Source of the DNA: Rosellinia necatrix
Taxonomy: Eukaryota > Ascomycota > Sordariomycetes > Xylariales > Xylariaceae
Assembly: GCA_021209875.1 (NCBI GenBank)
Contig: JAGYVD010000004.1
Span: forward strand, 2,914,001-2,978,000
DNA length: 64,000 nucleotides
Direction of reading: 5' to 3'
A program made the translations under genes and the position numbers. The first letter of the stretch is position 1; every line of letters begins with the position of its first letter. Under the pieces are notes generated by a model that was not told the DNA's origin, made no database searches, and worked only from the letters and a program-made list of their open reading frames with translations. Shown one piece after another: positions 35,163-45,478 of the stretch.

Positions 35163-36170
35163 TCCGTGCGTGCTCGGGCCAGAAGCTAGCAAAGCTACAC
35201 GCGAGCGGACCTGCACATATGCGCTGGCGTGCCCAAAGTAGGCCCTCGGGACCCAGTTGGCGATACCATGCGTGCTACCCTTTAGCCCGTGATAATGCTT
35301 TAGGTTGCGTTCGCGAAGCCACCGTCCGGTGCTTGTGGATTCTATGCTATATCTTGGTCGGCAGAGGCAATCTTCTGACAGGTACCGAATGTTTCGGTAG
35401 ACCAACTTACCCCGGTTTCCCGGTTGGAAGCTCATCTGACGACTTTTGAGCATCGAAGGGATCCTAGATCCTATGATTTGTTGAGGCATACGGCATATAG
35501 ACGCTGGATCATTGCATGAAGCATTGGGAGTTGGTTAGTGTGATACGTCATGATACCCCACCTATCGCCATGGCGGCTTTTTATTTTTAGGGTAGAATAT
35601 TTCTACGGTTTATATATTAATGCGGCATTTCACGAGAACGACATATAGCTCACGGAACGTTTTGGGGGGTTTGGCGCTGGAGGCCCACTGTACATTATTA
35701 CACATTATACATAGACAGAGTCTTGTGGTCGACCACGATCGGCCTCGTCGTACCACTCATGATACTATAATAGGTCATTGAAACGAAGCCAAAGTTCCCA
35801 TAGGCCTCCGGAGTGGCAGGCATAATCATCGTCACATCAGATTTATGGTGCTCATCCGGTATGTTGAGAACTTGATCTCGTAAAAACATCCCTGATCAAG
35901 GCTGTATCAAGCGCCTCTGGCTGTCATACCGACGTCCTAGAAAGCAGCGACCGTAGCAAGGTCTCACGTCGACCACTCAGGCTAGCCCAGCATGCCATCA
36001 TGGCACACCCACTGGGCCTTTAGTATGAGGCTAGGCGACAGCCTCGTAGGTCGGCCTTGGAGGCCATTCAGACTAGCCTGCTCCATTCTCAAGGTTGTTG
36101 TCGGTCGGTCGGTCAGGCGCATCCGGCCGGCGCTCGTACGCCTACCGTCCGTCTTCTCTCATCGCCCGGC
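35163..36170. other. Intergenic: GT15 to Alb1-like
   Basis: Convergent 3' flanks, about 1 kb; no gene recognised. Confidence 0.6.
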
Positions 36171-36691
36171 TTATGAAATATCGTCCGTATCCACGGCCAT
36201 CTCCTCCGTGACGGCGACGCCCTCTTGCTGTTTCTTCGCCTTGGCGCCCTTCTCGGCCGATGCATCTAACACGACCAAAAAAAAAAAGAAAAAGAAAAAA
36301 CCTGTTAGTCTTCCTCCTTTCTTCTTTCAGCAAGCGGAGGGGGAAGGGAAGAAAGGGGGTTGTTGGTTTTTTTTTTTTTTTTTCCACGATGCGTGCATGT
36401 ATGCATACATACCTTTCATCACGACCTCGCCGGCGGCCTCGGCCTTCCGTGCCAGCGCGTAGCCGGCCTTGCGCTCGAGCCGGCGCGCCTTCTTGGCGCT
36501 GAGCGCGCGGTTGGGCCCGCTCGTCGGCAGCAGGCCCGCGCGCGCCCGCGCCGCGCGTCCGCGCCGCTGATCTGGTGCCGCTCGGCCTGCGCCCGGCGCG
36601 CCAGCTGCTTCGCCGTGCGCTTGCGCGCCGTCGCCGTGCGCGCCGCGAGGCGGTTCTTGGACGGCCCGTTGGGGTTCTTCACCGACGGCAT
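36171..36691 (-). pseudogene. Alb1-like ribosome-biogenesis protein gene with an apparent frameshift
   Basis: Small basic nuclear protein resembling yeast Alb1, a shuttling 60S pre-ribosome factor. ATG 36691 opens MPSVKNPNGPSKNRLAAR and continues through AERHQISGADARRG. The expected continuation, LLPTSGPNRALSAKKARR then LERKAGYALARKAEAAGEV, is present but in another frame. The shift falls in a CG run (about 36536-36548) and equals one extra CG unit or one missing base. There is no GT there for an intron. A normal intron follows (36412-36266, gtatgt...gttag) and the last exon ends at 36171 with acidic EEMAVDTDD. Only the frame is broken, so this may be a sequencing error in a live gene rather than a true pseudogene. 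Family assignment is by resemblance and not certain. Confidence 0.7.
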
Positions 36692-37816
36692 GGTTGGGTC
36701 GGGAGAGGGTTGAGACGGGAGAGGGGTTTTTTTTTTCTTTTTTTTTTGGGCTTTGGTTTTGGTGAGGGTAGCTGGTTTGGAGTTTCTTCTTTTTTTTTTA
36801 AAGCGATCGGATTGGAGGAGGCCTAGAGAGAGGTGTTTTCGTTCCTCTTTGCGGAGTTCTGTCGTTATTGTACGGACAAACGGACTTCAAGAGGCTCTGC
36901 TGTCGGCGGATCGGCGTTGATGATCCGTTAAGAGGTCGGTGCTTGAGAATTGAAAATTTTGGTGGGGTCCCCGTCGCATTTAAGTTAGAGGGGTACCAGG
37001 GTCTCTATTGGCATAAATCGCTTAAGTGCATATAAGTACCCCTATATGTCTTAAGTGTGCCAGAGAGTTCGTCATAATTTCATCGGATTAGACTGCCTGG
37101 GAGATATCCTGTCATTGTATCCCTCGCCTACTTTTAAGTATCTGCAAAGTGCGTTTCTAAATTCAACCTTTTTTTTTTTTTTTTTTTTTTGCGGAAAAAT
37201 ACCTGGGGGAAGAGAGGGAGATGGGATTCAGTCTCATCCATATTTCCGAAATCGTGATGAAAAAGCTCATGAGAGGATGCGGCAGTTAATGGAAAGTGCA
37301 CAATGTCCGGATTATGATACTTTGTTACCCATACAATACAATTTTAGGCCTTTTTTAAAAGCTTGTTTGGCTCATCTATGACATCCTCCGGATGCGGAAT
37401 TATTGTTATGGCACCACCTGTCTCGACCAATTCAGCTCGCCACCAGCCCTCTTTGTGCACCAGCGTTTGCAGTAAGAATGCATTTTATTTCTATCGAATG
37501 TCGTTGGCATCCACATTAAATGAAATCGCCATATTTGATTTCGTATTATCGAAATTTACGGCCTACTGGCCAACGCCACAGAGTCTTGTATAGCCCATCA
37601 ACTCCCGTATTTCACCCTACCAACTCGCTTACATCATGGACTTTAACCCAAGTGACGAAGTATGTGAATCTCAGCCTAAATCCCCCCTCCTTGTCCTCCG
37701 CTATAATAATAATATGGACTCAAGATAGCTCCTTGGGCCTTTGCGATTGCCGGTCGAGCAGCAAATATAGGTACTAATGCAAGAGATCGCAGTGGAAGGC
37801 CTATTGGCGCCACAAA
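36692..37816. other. Intergenic: Alb1-like to kinase-like gene
   Basis: T-rich leader of the Alb1-like gene on one side (36720-36800) and a T run of about 22 bases (37169-37190). No gene recognised. Confidence 0.6.
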
Positions 37817-39792
37817 ATGTTCCTGCAATTCAGGGGCTACCGGTTAGGCATCGAATACGGCAAGAAATATGACGAGCCGATCCTGCCGGATCTGCCTAAG
37901 CAAGGCCGGCCGCCCGAGGTCTTTGTGTCCGGCGTGAAGCAGACGGCACTCCCCTGGGTACCGATAGTTAACCCCATTAATATGGACATGGTAACGACCG
38001 GACTGTTTTTAAGCCCCAGGAATTTGAAGGCTTTCAATGCCGTAAAGAGGCTGAAGGGATACTTTGGGAGAAAACACCCAGACATGAGGTATAACAGATG
38101 CCTAGGATGGGGCTCAAACGGGCTCGCCGCGGCTTTTGATCTGAAATATCCGCCTGGGGAAAAGGTGGTGGTCAAAATGGTCTTCTCGGAGAAAAGGAAA
38201 CACAGAAATACCGAAGTAGCAAGTTGTGAGCATGCCTTCTCGAGACCCATTTCCAAGCGCCGGTGTAGACCATGTTATATTAACCTTCATCTGGCGACTA
38301 AACAGTGCGGGTATGTTCTCACAATTAGTCGGCAATTAGCCATCATCTATCCAACTTCTAGGTTCGACGTTGACAACGCTACAGGCGCTGCTAAAGGCCG
38401 AACATATAGTGCAGCTGTTATACGGAGACAACGTTGATGAGACCACGGCCATAAGTGCCGGGGAAGAACCGACACCTAACTTTTTTATCACTGAAATGTT
38501 GGAGAACGGGGACCTAGGGCAGTTCATAACTCTGGTCAGACAACATGGGGAGAGGGTTCCGAACGCCGTTCTCTGGCGGTTTTGTCTCTGCTGTAAGTTG
38601 ATTTATTTTAGTTGCTAGTTTGAACTGACTTGATTATTCGCGAATCGCATCTCATTCAGGATTAACATCCGCACAATAGTTATTAGGATGTGTATTGCGC
38701 TCGCCTACCCTCCGAGTCTTCTAAAGGATTTCAAAGACCGCCCTGCTCCTATTTCTGAAACTGTGCCGGAGAAATATAAACACAAACCCATCCCCAACGT
38801 CCATTTTGACTTTGACCCTCGAAACAGTATGTTATAGCCCCTTTTGTCGCTTAGATATGAACTATTAACATATGTATCTATAGTCTTCGTGGGAAACATT
38901 AGCCAAAAGGGTGAACACGATTTGACGCCACTCCTCAAGGTAATCGGACTAACTGGTATTAGCACATGACGGGAAGTAAGCTGATGTGATTAGCTCGGAG
39001 ATTTTGGATTGGCTACCCGGATTACAGATGGAGCACGCGACATGTATGCTTTGATTGCCCCAGCTGAGGTGACGGAAACCTGCTAATATCATCGGTTAGA
39101 TATTACGAAAGGTATCGGTTCATAGCCAAGTATGGCTTCTTTGCTCCCGTAAGTTCTGTCGGGCCTGAAAGTTTAAAGCCAAGAAACGGAACTAAGTAAT
39201 TTGATAGGAACAATTTTGCCTAGATTGGGACTACCTACCTCGAGATCAGGGCGTACCTCATTCCCATCCTATCGCGGGTAATTATGGGGCCCATACGAAT
39301 GTATGGGCTGTAGGCCTTGTGAGTGTGATATATATTTCTCGTTTGACTCTTAACTTCTGTTAGGTTACCAGGTAACAGAGCCGCCTGCTAACGAGGCAGT
39401 AGTTAATGGAATCTCTCATCACGCTTTGCTACCCAGCGCAGCCGCCCAAACCGATGAAAAGCACCCGCTTGCCGCCACATGGTAAAACAGATTATTATAC
39501 TTATGCCAACCATCTCGAGCAGTTCTATTACATGTACATCGACCGAGAAATGATATATCTCATCCAGCGCCTCCAGGCTCATTTGCCCGCTGATAGACCC
39601 CCTTTGTACGAGCTTGAAGAGTTCGTCAAGTTCATGATAGAACAAAAGGGGGACGGTGAGAAGACACGGGAAGAAATCTTACGATGGATGAAGAAGATTA
39701 TGTACGAACCACCACCGCCAACAGAGGAACAGTTTCGGCCAGTCCCAACCACGAAAGAATTCATAGGTTTCTATCCAATATTTCCAATATAA
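37817..39792 (+). CDS. Protein-kinase-like protein, eight exons
   Basis: Predicted 480 aa kinase-fold protein. Exons: 37817-38225, 38362-38592, 38680-38826, 38884-38939, 38994-39043, 39100-39148, 39208-39318, 39403-39792; all seven introns are GT-AG with consistent phase and several have gctaac/gctaat branch sites. Kinase elements appear in order: Gly-rich loop LGWGSNG, Lys in KVVVKMVF, hinge region FITEMLENGDL, catalytic loop VHFDFDPRN, LGDFGLAT, activation-side YGFFAPEQF and helix F NVWAVGLLMESL. The catalytic loop has HFD in place of the usual HRD, so regulation by phosphorylation of the activation loop is less likely, but Asp and Asn are kept. It looks like one of the fungal-expanded kinase-like families. 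Substrate is unknown. Confidence 0.86.
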
Positions 39793-40527
39793 AATCACTA
39801 GTTTAAGGTATGTGATCTAGGAGCGCTGAAAAAGGCATGTATCTATCCATTCTTCCTTTCTCTCGTTCTTCGGCAACTCCTAATAGACATCCAAGTGTGG
39901 TAGTCATACTAAATCATCACAGGAACGAGCCTTGGGCTCTAGCCCCTGCTACATATAGGTCAAAATGCTAGAGGTATAAACCGAATAGATAGCAACCACC
40001 TAGAAATAGAGCTTTTTCCTTACTTATAATGCAACACGCATTTTTTCTGGTGTTGAATGTATGTGGGTCACTCCCACGCCTTCAGGTATTTATTATTGTA
40101 TAAGATATCCCAGGTCGCTTGACGGGATTCTCTACCTTACTCTGCACTTTGGAATCACCTTTACTTACCTCCATGTTATTGCCCCACCTCTCTTAGCATA
40201 TAAAACAACTATCCGTTAGGGGTGTAGCAATTATTATAACTATAGTTTTGAAACACATATATTTTAGATCGGACGTATCGTCAATCTCGCAATGACATAT
40301 CGCGACAGGGTATGGAACAGGATATCTCCTCAGTCATTGGTTAAATAATCATCAATAGGTGTATACTCTAGTCGAGCACCTTTGAATAAAACTTGATTTT
40401 ATTAAATACATATAATCGGAGGGTTTTGTTATCCCCTTCATACTCTCCCATCTTGATATTCCCATAGCCCGACCTCCCGAGCGATAATAGTAGTGACACG
40501 GCCATTGGACATCCGGGCGCTTCCGCG
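39793..40527. other. Intergenic: kinase-like to proline iminopeptidase
   Basis: AT-rich convergent 3' flanks; no gene recognised. Confidence 0.6.
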
Positions 40528-41835
40528 TTATAGCTTCGCCAACTCGTCACATACCTGGACAAGTGCCGCAACCATCCCGGGTTCCTGACAGAGTTAGCTA
40601 TGTATAAGTTCAGCTAACGGGAAGGGCCACAATACTTACATAAGGGGAATGGCCAGCATCAACGACCCAGTGGAACGAGGACTTGGGCCACGCCTTGTGC
40701 ACCTCCCACGCGGTCTTAGGCGGGCAGACCATATCATAACGCCCCTGTACAATAGCGCCTGGAGCAAGGATAATATCAGCTGCCGGGCCGTTATAGGTAG
40801 TATTTTTTTTTTATTTTACTCCTTATTTTTTTTTTTATAGTGCGGGGACATGGAAAGGGGGAAAGGGGGTGAGAGGGGCGGGGAGGGGGGGGGGCGACAG
40901 CACGCACCCGGAATGTCCTTGATCTTGGCCATGTTGGCGGGCCGCAAGAGCTCGCCGTCGTCCATCCAGGCGGCGTTCTGAAAGAGGTAGTGAGACTCGA
41001 ACAGGGCGTGGGTGAGGCACCAGTCCGGGTCGTCGAGCTTGGCGGGGGCGTCGGGGTCGGGCCGGAGCGTGCCGGTGCAGAGCTCCCAGCGGTTCCACGC
41101 GCGGGCGGCGGCGAGGGCGACGGCCGGGTCGGCGGACGTGATGCGCGCGTGGTAGGCGGCCATGGGATCGCCGCCGTGCCGCTCGTCCTCCGTCAGGTGC
41201 GCGAGGAAGGCCTCCCACTCGGCCGGGAAGAACAGCGCCGACGCCGGCGCCGCGCCGTCCGGCCCGCGGAGCTCGGACCGGCGCGCCGCGAAGACCCCGC
41301 GCAGCACGAGCGACCCGACCCGCTCCGGGTGCGCCTGCGTGTAGAACAAGCCCAGAAGACTGCCCCACGAGCCGCCGAAGACCATGTGCCAGCGGTCGAC
41401 GCCCAGGTGCGCCCGCAGCCGCTCGATGTCGTCCGACAGGTGCCGCGTCGTGTTCGCCCGCAGTTCGTTCCGCGGGCGCGACCGCCCCACGCCCCGCTGG
41501 TCCATCAGCACCACCCGGTACACGGCCGGGTTGAAGAAGGTCGTGTTGACCGGGCTCGTGTTCCCGCCCGGCCCGCCGTGCAGGAAGATCACTGCGGCCG
41601 CTGTTAGCATTCGGGATCGGTATCAGGGTCAGGGTCGGGGTCAGGGTCGGGGTCAGGGTCGGGGTCGGGTTTAAGGGGTTATCATCATCAGAAGGGAGGG
41701 GAGGAGTTTCAACATACCGGGGAGCCCATCCTTTTTCCCATACTGCGCATAGTAAATCTCATGGATGGAATCGACCTGGAGATGGCCAGCGTCGAATGCC
41801 GCTTCATGGGTGTATCCGGTAGCCGGCGACATCAT
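40528..41835 (-). CDS. Proline iminopeptidase (alpha/beta hydrolase)
   Basis: Releases N-terminal proline from peptides; family S33. Four exons: 41835-41718, 41600-40908, 40758-40640, 40584-40528, giving 328 aa, the usual length. Phases match at each junction. Motifs: HGGPGG oxyanion region, DQRGVGRS, nucleophile elbow GGSWGS with the catalytic Ser, VQGRYDMVCP with the catalytic Asp, and DAGHSPYEPG with the catalytic His. Exon 2 is very GC-rich. Intron 1 carries a GGGTCA/GGGTCGG tandem repeat (41621-41670) and intron 2 a T-rich stretch. No signal peptide is seen, so it is likely cytosolic. The first of two adjacent ATGs (41835, 41832) is taken as start. Confidence 0.94.
41621..41670. repeat. 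GGGTCA/GGGTCGG tandem repeat in intron 1 of the iminopeptidase
   Basis: About seven short units of ggtcaggg and ggtcgggg alternate on the + strand within the first intron. Confidence 0.85.
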
Positions 41836-42671
41836 GTGGAGAGTATTCACGTTTTAGCTTTCTTCTTTTAGTTTCAGACAACGCATTCGAAGCTTCAGTT
41901 AATACACTCTAGTAGTTGGATGCTCGCACGACAATTTCCCCACCAGCCCGGTTTCCGGGTATTCATAAGAGCCGGATGTGAGTCACGCTATTGTGCGGAG
42001 TCGATATTATTTAGTAACAGTCGCCGGTGATCGAGACCTTCCTAAATCGGATTGACCGCGTAAGCTTTTATATTTTGGCAGATTGAATTCTATAAGAAAT
42101 TCTATTTCTTTGTAATTAAACTCAGGGTCGCCGCTTGCATTGACCAGAATCATACACTTTCCAAGTGCAACGGTGTACAGCGTGGTCAGTCACTAAAGAT
42201 AATATACCACGTTGCTTACAGGCTCTTAGAACGTAGGTAGTACGCTAACAACGGCATCCCATTTTATCTGTCTCTGCCAAATATCCCTCGATAGAGTAAT
42301 TCATATCTGCTGGTGTCGACGCCACTATATTTACCCTCTCGTGGATGAATTCCACTGAAGAGGGATAGGGGCATATGCGCCTACGGAATCATACCAAACC
42401 AGTGTTAATATAATTGATTGATGCGAGCCGTATAATCTCGCGTCTGAATTTATGCTCATGCCCGTCATGCTTCTGCAGTAAGCGAAAGGGTATTATAAAG
42501 CAACGGTCCGAGACCAACATTCTTCGCAGGTGGCAGCTAAATTAAAGGCCATAGACAAACAGACCCCCTGCCACGTTTCCCCCGTCTCTCTCAAATCGGG
42601 CGTCGAAGAACATAAGGGGCGAATATGTGACACGTTAGGTTGTATCCTAACCCCATCGCGAGGTGCCGTGA
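41836..42671. other. Intergenic: iminopeptidase to BTB gene
   Basis: About 0.84 kb, AT-rich; no gene recognised. Confidence 0.6.
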
Positions 42672-43869
42672 TTACCAGATGATGGACGATTCCACAGGTT
42701 CCGCATCTCTAATATAACCTTGCGTGGGTTGTACAAAAGTTTTTAGGTCTAATCCTGCCGGGACTTGCAGCGTAGCTATCTCTGTTTCAAGTGGTTTGCC
42801 GCAAGTGCAGCGATTGTAACTTTCACGGAAATTTGGGCATCGTATCTCGCGCATGGCTTTCATAGATGCCGCGATGCTGTAACCAACATAGTCTCCCTTT
42901 ACCATTTTATAAAACCGAAGTTCCTGTTTGTGTAACAACTCTCTCTCAAGCGCCCCAAGCTTGACAGAGACACACTCAAAGGAGCACGTGGGGGGTTCCC
43001 GCCGGAAGCGTTCGAGTAGCCGGTCAATCGCCTTGGTCATTTCGATGGCCATGTTTCGTCTTTCGCGGTCGATAGCAACTAATAAGTCTATTAGCGTTAT
43101 TCCGAGGAGTGGATCTGATGTTGTAAGTACGGAGAATGCTCTCGGGAATCGGTAAGCCCTGTGGGTCGATTGGTTTTCTGCTTCGCAGCATGAGTTGCTC
43201 GGATGCCTTTTTGAATTCGGTGGCCCAGCCGAATACCCAGCAAGGGACAAGAGCCATGACGAGATCTCTACCTGACATAGTGGGCGTTAGATAGTTTCCG
43301 AGACCAAGGCGCCATAATTCCACAAATGCGTCAAGCGCTTCAAGGCACTGATAGTAGTCCACGATGACTGCGACCTTCGCCCGCATCTCCGGTCCGATTT
43401 GTTTGGGAACCGTGCGGTTCTGGCCGTGGATTATCCGCATCACAATTAAGAAGGCGTTTGTATCCCAATCACTCGCCTCTACATGTCGGAGCCCGTCCGC
43501 GGCCTTCTGCGATTCTTGAAAGGGTCCGTCTAACGCTCTTTTGAAATATGGGGATGCCAGTTTCAGGTGAGCAGAAGAGACACGGAAATGGATCTCGGAA
43601 ACCTCTGGTACTTTCGTGACGGACGGCGATTGTCCCTTGGTCGGAACGGAAGGCCCGTCTTTAACGCGGGGGCGACTGCCGGGTGGCCCCTCCCCTCGAT
43701 GATCATTGCCGTCGACCGGTCTCCGCTGATTATTCCCCATCGGTTCCGGAGCAGACACGGTGACGTAGAAGTCTGTATTTTTATTTGGGACCGCAAATGA
43801 TGCATTGGGATTGCGAAGGGTGATTATGGTGTCGCCATTGGGATCTATTGTGTGCCTTTGGGTACCCAT
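42672..43869 (-). CDS. BTB/POZ-domain protein
   Basis: Fungal BTB-domain protein of unknown function, possibly a protein-interaction or Cul3-adaptor type. Two exons: 43869-43131 and 43078-42672, 381 aa. The 52 bp intron (gtactt...attag, branch gctaat) joins PIPESIL to LAIDRERRNM. The first ATG is 43869. An N-terminal Pro/Gly/Ser-rich region of about 90 residues precedes the BTB fold: FRVSSAHLKLASPYFKRAL, then DWDTNAFLIVMRIIHG and VDYYQCLEALDAFVELW. The C-terminal half has CPNFRESYNRCTCGKP, a Cys-rich element common in this fungal group. The second exon carries the helices beyond the BTB domain. Confidence 0.87.
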
Positions 43870-44275
43870 GTTGTCTACCAAGGTCGGAACTCCAATGATT
43901 GAATGGCTGCTGCCCTAAGTTTGAAAGATATGACGAGCTTGCTTGAGGTGAGCTTGCTTGAGGTGAGCTTGCTTGAGGTGAGCTTTACAGGGCGTACCTT
44001 CCTAGGTGTGAGTACATCGATAGGTGCCACGCGTTAATTGGCCGGATGCCATACTACCTAATGTACTATGATACAGGTATTGGTTGAACCCGATTGTTTG
44101 AGCAAAGGGTACCTAGGTACTAGGTAATTACTACCTACCATCGGTTGGGCTATGGGATGGGTTAAATAGACAACTTAGTCGGTGCTGATACGGTAAGAGG
44201 GAGGAGATATTAGCGACACAACAAGTGCGAAGGCAGGTAGCAAAAGCCATCAGACATTAATAGATATAACTATAC
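43870..44275. other. Intergenic with 15-bp tandem repeat
   Basis: Promoter side of the BTB gene. Contains a 15-bp tandem repeat (43935-43984) and scattered TACCTAGGTA pieces at 44015-44140. No gene recognised. Confidence 0.6.
43935..43984. repeat. 15-bp tandem repeat, three and a third copies
   Basis: Unit gagcttgcttgaggt repeated exactly, about 65-115 bp upstream of the BTB gene start. Confidence 0.93.
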
Positions 44276-45090
44276 CTAAACACAACTCAAATTACCGAGC
44301 AGCGATAATAGCGACAACTGTAGTGGTGGGCGTGGCGGGCGTTGCGGGCGTGGCGGGCGTGGCGGGCGTGTCCATGGTTCTCCTCGTCGACTCAACAGCC
44401 CCTCCTGCACGCTCCGTCGCGCAGCGTGACGATCCACCTCGATGACTTCGTTGACCAGAGCCCTGGCTCCGTCGACGTCAGCTTGACTAGCCGCCGTGAT
44501 TAGGCAATGCAGCGGTTCGTCGTCGTGATCACTGTATCGTCCGGCGTGGTGGTGCGCATTCTCTTTTCCTTTCCTTTGTCGAGCCTCTGCCTCGGATGAC
44601 AATACTGGCGCCCGACTTGGTTCCCAGTCCGGCCAGACTATGTCCGCGCGGACCTAGGGGTTGGCCGATGAAGTTCTTTTCGGGATATTCCCTTGGTCGG
44701 GAAGTAGATCTTTGCGCGGTAGGAGATTGCCTTGGGACGGTAGTCTGAGGGCGTGCGATAGGTGGGCACTAAGGACATGACAGTCCGTATAAGGCGGTGA
44801 CGCTCTTCCTCTAGGCACTGTTGGTGGTGCTGATAGCGAGTGTTGATGCGTCTACCCGTATCGTCATATTGGGGCTCGGGTGATGCCGATCCGCGATGGC
44901 GGTTGGCTGGGACAACATCCCCCATCCTCAACTTACGGGTCATCTCGGTAATACGCACGTGCATAGTGTATGCTTCAATTTGTTCACTTGTCATGGGGCC
45001 GGAGATTGCGGTAGGAAGTCCTGTTAAGTTCTCGATGATGCTCTTCGAACCCCAGCGACTACGTCTCTGCTTGACGGTCATCTCGGTCAT
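44276..45090 (-). pseudogene. Degenerate copy of splicing factor SF1 / branchpoint-binding protein (BBP, Msl5)
   Basis: SF1/BBP binds the intron branch point through a KH-QUA2 domain. Here the N-terminal hairpin part is clear (RRSRWGSKS, LTGLPTAISGPMTSEQIEAY, PQYDDTGRRINTR, then IYFPTK). The frame then breaks twice. After a GGG at 44690-44692 the next frame supplies EYPEKNFIGQPLGPRGHSL and SGASIVIRGRGSTKE, the KH domain with its GPRG loop. After a second one-base shift near 44560, GKENAHH, DEPLHCLITAASQADVDGA and LVNEVIE follow. Neither break has splice sites. The zinc-knuckle and Pro-rich C-terminus of true BBP are missing, replaced by an Arg/Pro repeat, and the N-terminal ~100 residues are absent. 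It reads as a decayed partial paralog, or a divergent gene with assembly errors. Confidence 0.8.
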
Positions 45091-45478
45091 CTTGGAAATC
45101 TAGATCGAGAGAGAAGCCGACGATGAAGGTGTGTGAGCGTGGTAGGGGGGATGCTCGATGCGATAGATCTAATATGGAAAACGATGGGGGTAAGGGGATA
45201 AAGAGGAAAGTGGGAATAAAGATGTAAGAATGAAGGAAATGCACAAACTTGATGTAGGCTAATAGATATAACTATCTGAGTTTATAAAGTGCAATGATCC
45301 AGATGGGATGACATAGTGGCGATTATTAAAAGCCTGACCACAAACAAAGGCTGATGTCCAACAATATATCACTCAAACCACCTATAAGCACATAATTATG
45401 AAAAGCCAACTGAACTTCGGAGGGTTTATGTCCTCTTCAAGAGAGTGTGTTATTTACTATCTTAACATACAACCATGA
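45091..45478. other. Intergenic: SF1-like copy to MDR oxidoreductase
   Basis: AT-rich, about 390 bp; nothing recognised. Confidence 0.6.

Noticed and set aside
40990..41607. 205-codon plus-strand frame antisense to the iminopeptidase
   Set aside because: Arg/Gly/Val-rich shadow of exon 2; no recognisable motif.
41621..41670. Telomere-like repeat
   Set aside because: Units are GGGTCA/GGGTCGG, not TTAGGG, and lie inside an intron between two confirmed exons.
44550..44700. Introns as the cause of the frame changes in the SF1-like copy
   Set aside because: No GT donor lies between the last residue in one frame and the first in the next; each change is explained by a single extra base in a short homopolymer.
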